A DNA stretch of 10,219 nt, taken from assembly GCA_002479655.1 (NCBI GenBank), contig DLOQ01000013.1, positions 364 to 10,582 of the forward strand. The letters are read 5' to 3'. Origin of the DNA: Lachnospiraceae bacterium UBA7480 (GTDB lineage: Bacteria > Bacillota > Clostridia > Lachnospirales > Lachnospiraceae). Position 1 is the stretch's first letter; each line of letters opens with the position of its first letter. Made by a program: the position numbers and the translations under genes. A model generated the notes under the pieces. The model did not search any database, was not told the DNA's origin, and was given only the letters and a program-made list of their open reading frames with translations. Shown here piece after piece: positions 5,799 through 10,219 of this stretch.

Positions 5799-7352
5799 AT
5801 GATCTGTATCTTTAAGTGCCCGGGCTGCGACAGCAATATGACATTTAATGTGGAAAAGCAGAAACTGGAATGTGATGTCTGTGGTACGGAGATCGCAGTA
5901 GATGATTATGACGCAGGGGAGATGACTCTGGATGGCGGAAAAAAATGCGGTGACGAAACAAGCAGCTACCTCTGTCCGACCTGCGGCGCGGAGATGCTGA
6001 CCGAGACGGAGCAGGCGACCTGTACCTGTAGCTATTGCGGTACGGTGATGGCTGTGTTTGGCAGCGGAGAAGGAAAAGTGTCGCCGGAGAAAATCATACC
6101 GTTTACCGTTTCCAAGGATCAGGCGGAAGCGTTTTTTAAGCAGTGGTGGATGGAACACGACACGATGCCGGAGTTTCAGATGCAGAAGATGAAGCCGGAT
6201 TTCCGGCCGATGTATCTGCCGGTTTGGCTGATTAATGCCAATGTGAGATCGGATGTCAGCGCCATGGTAAAGCGTACTGAGCTTGTTGATGAGTATAATC
6301 CGTTTGGCAAGGCATCTGAGCTTTCGTATATGATGAAAAGCAATGACGCCATCAGCCGGCTCAGTGACAAGCGGAAGGAAACGAAAAATTATCTGATCAG
6401 AAAGCTTGTGGAGTCTAAGTTTGACAGAGTACCGAATAATGCGTCTTATCATTTTTCTTCTGCAAAATTTCAGGGGATAGAGCCGTACGATTATGATTTT
6501 CTGGAAGATTTTGAACCGGCGTATCTGTCCGGATTCCCCGCGGAACAGTATTCTGTGGAGGTCAGGGATGTGATCCCTGCCACGATCAAGCGCGTCAGGG
6601 AGTTTGGAGAAAAGCAGTGCGATCAGTATATCCTCGGCAGCGGCGCGGGCGTTTCTGAGATAGAGAGAAAAGTGCTTTCGCGGGGCACCGTGGAATTGAG
6701 GGAAGCCTGCTATGCGCTGGTGCCTGTATGGGTGTGCTCCTATTTCTATAAAAAAAGGCGTTACAGCGTATATGTCAACGGGCAGACCGGCAAGGCGGAC
6801 GGGCAGGTGCTTGTTGGGGAAGAAAGAACAGCGGGGGATTTTATTCTTTTGTTCCTGTCGGCATTTGCGCAATATTTCGGAATCCTTTTCCTGCTGAATG
6901 TTCTATTGCTGCGTTGGACAAATGTTGCAAGCGTAGAGGTATTATTGATCTATATCGGCGGTTTCCTATTGCTCGGATGGCTCATTATAGAAAAAGCAAA
7001 AGATGCCTTTGGCGTTGCGTCAGAGGATGTGGAATGGAAGTCCGACATCGAATATAATCAACGCGCCAAGACTGATCCCAAACGCGCCAAATTGAAAAAA
7101 TCCATTATCGGGAGTATCTTCATTGTGATCGGAATGTTCATCTGCCTTTCATCCGGTGAAACATTTGTGTCAAGGATACTGCTCAATCTGCCGGAACTGA
7201 TGGGTCTGGCTTTTCTGCCGGGGCTCGTCTGGACGGTCTGGTTTATGAGCAAGCGCACCAAACAATCGGTTCAGACGGAGGAAGCGGAATATACGGATTA
7301 TCTCAAAGCTGCGCAGTCGGTGATCTTGGAATCGTCAGAGCAGGAATGTTAA
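5799..7352 (+). CDS. Double zinc-ribbon membrane protein, YdjG-like (paralog 2)
   Basis: A tandem paralog of the preceding gene with exactly the same length (517) and the same cysteine positions (7/10/25/28 and 59/62/77/80). It shares MICIFKCPGC, EKIIPF, PVWL, FSSAKFQGIEPY, YLSGFPAEQYS, VPVW and VYVNGQTGK. Divergence concentrates around residues 160-180 and in the C-terminal membrane part. The latter again has about four hydrophobic segments, here separated by the basic block KTDPKRAKLKK (about 430-440). The C-terminal AEYTDYL matches AEYNDYL of paralog 1. Keeping equal length and all eight ligands argues that both copies are functional and perhaps form a hetero-complex. AAGAGG (5785-5790) lies eight bases before the ATG. 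The 30-bp gap after paralog 1 has no terminator, so they are probably one transcript. Related functions and doubts are as for paralog 1. Confidence 0.8.
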   Translation: MICIFKCPGCDSNMTFNVEKQKLECDVCGTEIAVDDYDAGEMTLDGGKKCGDETSSYLCPTCGAEMLTETEQATCTCSYCGTVMAVFGSGEGKVSPEKIIPFTVSKDQAEAFFKQWWMEHDTMPEFQMQKMKPDFRPMYLPVWLINANVRSDVSAMVKRTELVDEYNPFGKASELSYMMKSNDAISRLSDKRKETKNYLIRKLVESKFDRVPNNASYHFSSAKFQGIEPYDYDFLEDFEPAYLSGFPAEQYSVEVRDVIPATIKRVREFGEKQCDQYILGSGAGVSEIERKVLSRGTVELREACYALVPVWVCSYFYKKRRYSVYVNGQTGKADGQVLVGEERTAGDFILLFLSAFAQYFGILFLLNVLLLRWTNVASVEVLLIYIGGFLLLGWLIIEKAKDAFGVASEDVEWKSDIEYNQRAKTDPKRAKLKKSIIGSIFIVIGMFICLSSGETFVSRILLNLPELMGLAFLPGLVWTVWFMSKRTKQSVQTEEAEYTDYLKAAQSVILESSEQEC

Positions 7353-7370
7353 AATGTTGATCAAAGGAAA

Positions 7371-7471
7371 GCCGACATCGGATATCATAAACGCGTTGAC
7401 AAGGATCCAAAACGCGTCAGGCTGAAAAATCTATTATCGGGATCATCCGGACGATCTGGATTATGAAATAG
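7371..7471 (+). pseudogene. Relic of a third zinc-ribbon paralog, 3' fragment with internal deletion and frameshift
   Basis: Bases 7371-7444 align with 7041-7113 of paralog 2. By eye about three quarters of columns match, including the shared CCGACATCG, CAAAACGCG/CCAAACGCG and ATTATCGGGA blocks. Read through, it gives ADIGYHKRVDKDPKRVRLK against SDIEYNQRAKTDPKRAKLK. One A is missing from the A-run near 7425-7429, which breaks the frame. Bases 7445-7471 then match 7227-7253 (RTIWIMK-stop against WTVWFMSK), so about 110 bp of the membrane region between the blocks is deleted. No zinc-ribbon part is left. The relic begins 18 bp after the stop of paralog 2. Confidence 0.75.
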
Positions 7472-7561
7472 TGAAATATGAACATAAAGGACGTGTCATC
7501 ACCTCCAAATATTAGGAATATTATATAGAAACAGGATGGATTTTTTGGCATGTTGAACTAA

Positions 7562-7590
7562 TTGACAGCAGGACTGCATGATGTTAAAAT
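7562..7590 (+). promoter_or_regulatory. Near-consensus sigma-A promoter for sortase-adhesin
   Basis: TTGACA (7562-7567), a 17-bp spacer and TAAAAT (7585-7590), with TG one base before the -10 box (7582-7583). This is the best promoter in the window. The expected start near 7597 gives a leader of about 120 bases before the sortase gene. Confidence 0.8.
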
Positions 7591-7596
7591 CTTAAT

Positions 7597-7713
7597 AATT
7601 AGGTGGATTGGAACATTGTCCGACAAAGCCGGACATGGTGTAATTTACAAATATACATAGAGATATTGGAAATTTGGTCGTACGGTTAAGAAGCAATATG
7701 ATATAAAAAAGGC
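7597..7713 (+). other. Sortase mRNA leader with a small hairpin and possible leader ORF
   Basis: Just after the predicted start there is a good ribosome site, AGGTGG (7601-7606), but no long gene uses it. A TTG at 7616 nine bases on opens a 14-codon ORF ending at 7660 (SDKAGHGVIYKYT after the start). TGTCCG (7617-7622) and CGGACA (7630-7635) form a 6-bp hairpin over the start of that ORF. It may be a leader peptide, or debris of a decayed gene like the neighbouring pseudogene. Bases 7472-7561 hold only short open stretches and I see nothing definite there. Confidence 0.35.
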
Positions 7714-8682
7714 GTGGTTGCTGGTTTGTCAAAGATAATACAGTTTATCAAAGAACATCGTTTTATACAGATATTATTGTTTTTGATGGCGATGACAATA
7801 TCGTATTTTGCAGGCTACTGTACGCGGCGGGTGTGTGATTACAGGCAGCAGCAGGCGATATTTCAGCAGATGGCGCAGGATTATCGGGTTCCGTTGTTGC
7901 AGGAGACGACAGTCAGCCAGCCGCAGGTGGGACAGACAGAGGAACAGACAGAGGGACAGGATGAAAAACCACAGGAAGAGATCGACGTGATCGCAGAGTT
8001 CCTTGCGATCGATGGACATCAGGAGCTGTACGGGGACTGTTTGTCAGAGGTTCCGGATTTTACCGCTTTGAGACAGATCAATGAGGATATCGTGGCATAC
8101 CTTTATCTGCCCGATTCCGTGATTGATTATCCGGTATTACAGCATGAAAAAAACGGTTATTACTTAGATCATAATCTGAATGGCAGCACAGGCTATCCCG
8201 GATGCCTGTACATAGAGAATATGAACCGTCCTGATTTTACGGATCCGGCAGTAGTTATCTACGGACACCATTTATTTACCGGCGGAATGTTCAGCGATTT
8301 GGAGAACTTTCTTGATCCGGAATATCTGGACGGACATCGTTTCTACTTTTTATATCTGCCGGATGAGGTACGGATCTATGAAGTCGTGCTTGCGGCAAAG
8401 TACAACAATGAGCACCTTCTGGTCAGCTGCTATACACAGGTAGAGGAGAATCTTTATGAGTTTCACGGATTTGCAGGAGGAGAAGGGAAGCTCATTTATG
8501 ACAGGATCGAAGCTCTTGGACTGGGCGGAAACTTCTGCTCAGATCATGCTCCGACGGAGACAGATCATATGATCTTCTGGTCCACCTGTCTTCCTGCAAG
8601 GAACAGAAGGATGATTGTGGGCGCGCGTCAGATCACAGCGGAGAATATTGGGGAACTGGCGCAGAAAACAGACGAAAGTTAA
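7714..8682 (+). CDS. Class B sortase
   Basis: A 322-residue membrane-anchored transpeptidase that cleaves a C-terminal sorting motif on secreted proteins and joins them to cell-wall peptide or pilin. It has a basic N-terminus, one membrane segment (about 17-36, IQILLFLMAMTISYFAGY), a Gln/Glu-rich linker (63-90) and a sortase domain from about 110. Catalytic residues are His185 in VIYGHHLFTGGMF, Cys292 in FWSTC and most likely Arg299 in RRMIVGAR. The upstream IVAYLYLPDSVIDYPVLQ and YYLDHNLNG stretches and the length are typical of SrtB-like enzymes. The start is uncertain. An in-frame stop lies at 7699-7701. AAAAAAGG (7705-7712) is only one base from the GTG at 7714 and 13 from a TTG at 7726, which would give MSKIIQFIKEH. 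The adhesin gene 70 bp downstream is the obvious substrate candidate; there is no terminator between them. Confidence 0.9.
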   Translation: MVAGLSKIIQFIKEHRFIQILLFLMAMTISYFAGYCTRRVCDYRQQQAIFQQMAQDYRVPLLQETTVSQPQVGQTEEQTEGQDEKPQEEIDVIAEFLAIDGHQELYGDCLSEVPDFTALRQINEDIVAYLYLPDSVIDYPVLQHEKNGYYLDHNLNGSTGYPGCLYIENMNRPDFTDPAVVIYGHHLFTGGMFSDLENFLDPEYLDGHRFYFLYLPDEVRIYEVVLAAKYNNEHLLVSCYTQVEENLYEFHGFAGGEGKLIYDRIEALGLGGNFCSDHAPTETDHMIFWSTCLPARNRRMIVGARQITAENIGELAQKTDES

Positions 8683-8718
8683 GCGGTGCCTAACTAAGAA
8701 ATAAATAATAAAAATCAA

Positions 8719-8735
8719 GGTAATAGTATATTACC
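8719..8735 (+). other. Small hairpin just upstream of the adhesin ribosome site
   Basis: GGTAATA (8719-8725) and TATTACC (8729-8735) form a perfect 7-bp stem with a three-base loop. The stem ends at the first base before GAAAGGGGG (8736-8744), the ribosome site of the next gene. No T-tract follows, so it is not a terminator. It could stabilise a processed mRNA end or be an operator; either is an inference. Confidence 0.45.
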
Positions 8736-8752
8736 GAAAGGGGGATTCTATT

Positions 8753-10219
8753 ATGAAGATAAGCAGAAAACTACGACGAATCGCAGCCGCGGCACTGGCA
8801 GTGATTTTGGTGTGGGGGAGTATCAATCTGTCGGATATGGGCATTTATACCGTAAATGCAGCTGAGAACAGTTCTGATATCAAAACGCCATATTATGATG
8901 ATGGACAACATAGGTATGTCTATGACAGTGGCGATATACTGGGTGCGGCTACGCATGTGCATTTGTTTGGTCGGTCTGTTACTACCAGTGTTCATACTCA
9001 TGGCAATGTATTCTGTCAGATCGGAGCTTTAGGTGAAACTGGTACACGAGATGAGAATAACACCATAGGAGACATGGGTGGTGTCACAGGGAAATTCAAT
9101 CCTCTTGACTGGTATCATGAAGTTAATTATATACAGACTGAGTTGAAGACCATCAACGCTTCTTCTACTCTGGATATTCTGGTAGTTGGAAATGGGATTA
9201 ACTATCAAGAACCATCTGGTGGTGATAAAAGATGGCCGATTATGACAACAAAAGACGGAGAAAAATTATTAGATAAAACCAATCATGTTTATCAGGATGG
9301 GGATAGAACGCTAATTGACTTCGATAGTGAATTTCAGATATTAAAAGATCGGAGTAAGGAGTGGGCTGAGAAAGCTAATACTGACGGTATTGAATACAAC
9401 ATTGAAAATAAGAATGATGGAAGCCGTTGGATTGATGTAGAAAATTTGAATACAGGCGATACGAATGTTTTCTTGAACTTTACTTATGAAGAATGGACTG
9501 CGTGTGGTAGTAATGATATTACAATAAGAAATTTGAATGGTAATACAAAAAATACCGGTATTCTGATTATCAATATAGATATGAAAGATTGTGAGAAGTA
9601 TTTGACGGAGTGGACGACGGTGCCTACCCTTACATTGAATGGTTCTGGAACAAAGGTAACTACCATTGATTCAAATATCAAGGATGGTGCAGAGTTTGGG
9701 AATAGGGAGTATAATACCACCGAATACGGTGCATATAGAATCATTTATAATATTTATGATTCTGGTTCCGCTGATAAACTGTATCATGGCAAGGTTACTT
9801 TTGGAGGTATAGTATGTGGAACAATTCTGGCACCGTGTGCTGAGATAACGGTTGGTGCAGTAAATGGAACTGTTGCTGCAGATACAATTATTCATACTGG
9901 CAATGAATCTCACAGGATGGATGTGTGTGCGCTTGATGCAACAAGGGATCCGGAAGAAACAAAACCGGAGGATCCGAAAGAGGAAGAACCTGAGCCGGAT
10001 GATCAGGAAGACCAAAATCCGGATAATCCAGAAGACCAAAATCCGGATGATTCAGGAACATCAGAAAATCCGTCGACACCGAGCACACCGACAACACCAA
10101 GTACGCCGTCAACGCCGAGTACACCGAGCACACCGTCGACACCAAGTACATCAACATCAAGTAAGCCGTCAACACCGAGTACGTCGACACCAAGTACACC
10201 GTCGACACCGAGCACACCG
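8753..10219 (+). CDS. Secreted surface adhesin of the choice-of-anchor-A type, 3' end outside the window
   Basis: This frame is open from the ATG at 8753 to the last base (489 codons, no stop), so the gene continues beyond the window. GAAAGGGGG (8736-8744) lies eight bases before the ATG. Residues 1-36 are a signal peptide (KISRKLRR, then IAAAALAVILVWGSINL, cleavage near VNA-AE). Residues about 45-395 look like the choice-of-anchor-A / collagen-adhesin-like domain: LGAATHVHLFGRS near 63-75, HTHGNVFCQ near 81-89, GILIINIDM in the middle, and the family-typical end GTILAPCAEITVG (356-368) then AVNGTVAADTIIH. An acidic, Pro-rich linker (399-438) leads into a Thr-Pro-Ser wall-spanning tract. Such proteins are exported, joined to the wall by sortase and mediate adhesion. 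The sorting signal is not in the window. The sortase just upstream is the likely anchoring enzyme. Ligand unknown. Confidence 0.85.
   Translation, partial: MKISRKLRRIAAAALAVILVWGSINLSDMGIYTVNAAENSSDIKTPYYDDGQHRYVYDSGDILGAATHVHLFGRSVTTSVHTHGNVFCQIGALGETGTRDENNTIGDMGGVTGKFNPLDWYHEVNYIQTELKTINASSTLDILVVGNGINYQEPSGGDKRWPIMTTKDGEKLLDKTNHVYQDGDRTLIDFDSEFQILKDRSKEWAEKANTDGIEYNIENKNDGSRWIDVENLNTGDTNVFLNFTYEEWTACGSNDITIRNLNGNTKNTGILIINIDMKDCEKYLTEWTTVPTLTLNGSGTKVTTIDSNIKDGAEFGNREYNTTEYGAYRIIYNIYDSGSADKLYHGKVTFGGIVCGTILAPCAEITVGAVNGTVAADTIIHTGNESHRMDVCALDATRDPEETKPEDPKEEEPEPDDQEDQNPDNPEDQNPDDSGTSENPSTPSTPTTPSTPSTPSTPSTPSTPSTSTSSKPSTPSTSTPSTPSTPSTP
10070..10219 (+). repeat. Thr-Pro-Ser coding repeat in the adhesin
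   Basis: A degenerate tandem array of 9-base units encoding TPS or STP triplets with occasional TST/SSK interruptions, running to the window edge. Third positions vary (ACA/ACG/ACC, CCG/CCA, AGC/AGT/TCG/TCA), so it is conserved as protein rather than as fresh DNA copies. The repeat should be prone to length change. Long open frames on the opposite strand here are by-products of the repeat. Confidence 0.9.

Noticed and set aside
5751..6872. 373-codon minus-strand open frame inside zinc-ribbon paralog 2
   Set aside because: It is complementary to a gene with clear domains; its His/Arg/Leu-rich composition is that of an antisense frame and it has no ribosome site.
4215..7352. Zinc-ribbon proteins as PriA-type helicases
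   Set aside because: There are no Walker or helicase motifs; the resemblance is limited to the cysteine ribbons, and the C-terminal parts are membrane segments.
9888..10217. Repetitive minus-strand frames near the right edge (VDGVLGVDG-like and SVSTVYLVS-like)
   Set aside because: They are by-products of the Thr-Pro-Ser coding repeat, which leaves all frames open.
10070..10219. Possible CRISPR array at the right edge
   Set aside because: Units are 9 bases with no unique spacers and keep one reading frame, so this is a protein repeat.

Overview
The window reads as chromosomal DNA of an anaerobic, spore-forming, Gram-positive Clostridia, most likely a gut Lachnospiraceae-type bacterium. The reasons are a spore-maturation gene (spmB), a class B sortase next to a Thr/Pro/Ser-rich surface adhesin, a clostridial-type serpin, A/G-rich Shine-Dalgarno sites and moderate GC. 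This is inferred from gene content; no marker gene fixes the species.

Layout. Bases 2-991 hold the 3' part of a serpin gene, closed by a 19-bp-stem terminator. spmB (1074-1598) begins directly on the U-tract of that terminator, with no spmA beside it and no visible ribosome binding site. From about 1600 to 2740 the DNA is clearly more AT-rich. This stretch holds a good sigma-A promoter, a GNAT-like gene overlapped by a 62-residue small gene, and then a structured non-coding stretch with inverted repeats and another promoter. A small exported or membrane protein (2754-3047) and its terminator follow. An AEC-family transporter lies on the minus strand (3172-4152), and its promoter predicts a leaderless mRNA.

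On the plus strand, 4215-7352 holds two tandem 517-residue paralogs. Each has two N-terminal zinc ribbons, a conserved middle region and C-terminal membrane segments, resembling the B. subtilis YdjG type found with PspA-like envelope-stress genes. Just after them, 7371-7471 is a decayed, internally deleted third copy. A near-consensus promoter at 7562-7590 precedes a structured leader, a class B sortase (7714-8682) and a secreted adhesin (8753 to the right edge). The adhesin is open to the end of the window and finishes in a Thr-Pro-Ser wall-spanning repeat.

Working together. The clearest functional unit is sortase plus adhesin: the sortase probably anchors the adhesin to the wall, although the sorting signal lies beyond the window. 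The tandem zinc-ribbon membrane proteins probably act together at the membrane. The GNAT/small-gene pair is translationally coupled and may be a two-component accessory module. I see no tRNA, rRNA, CRISPR array, transposase or integrase. No wholly new system can be demonstrated from the sequence alone. The best candidates for novelty are the zinc-ribbon array with its relic and the GNAT/small-protein pair.
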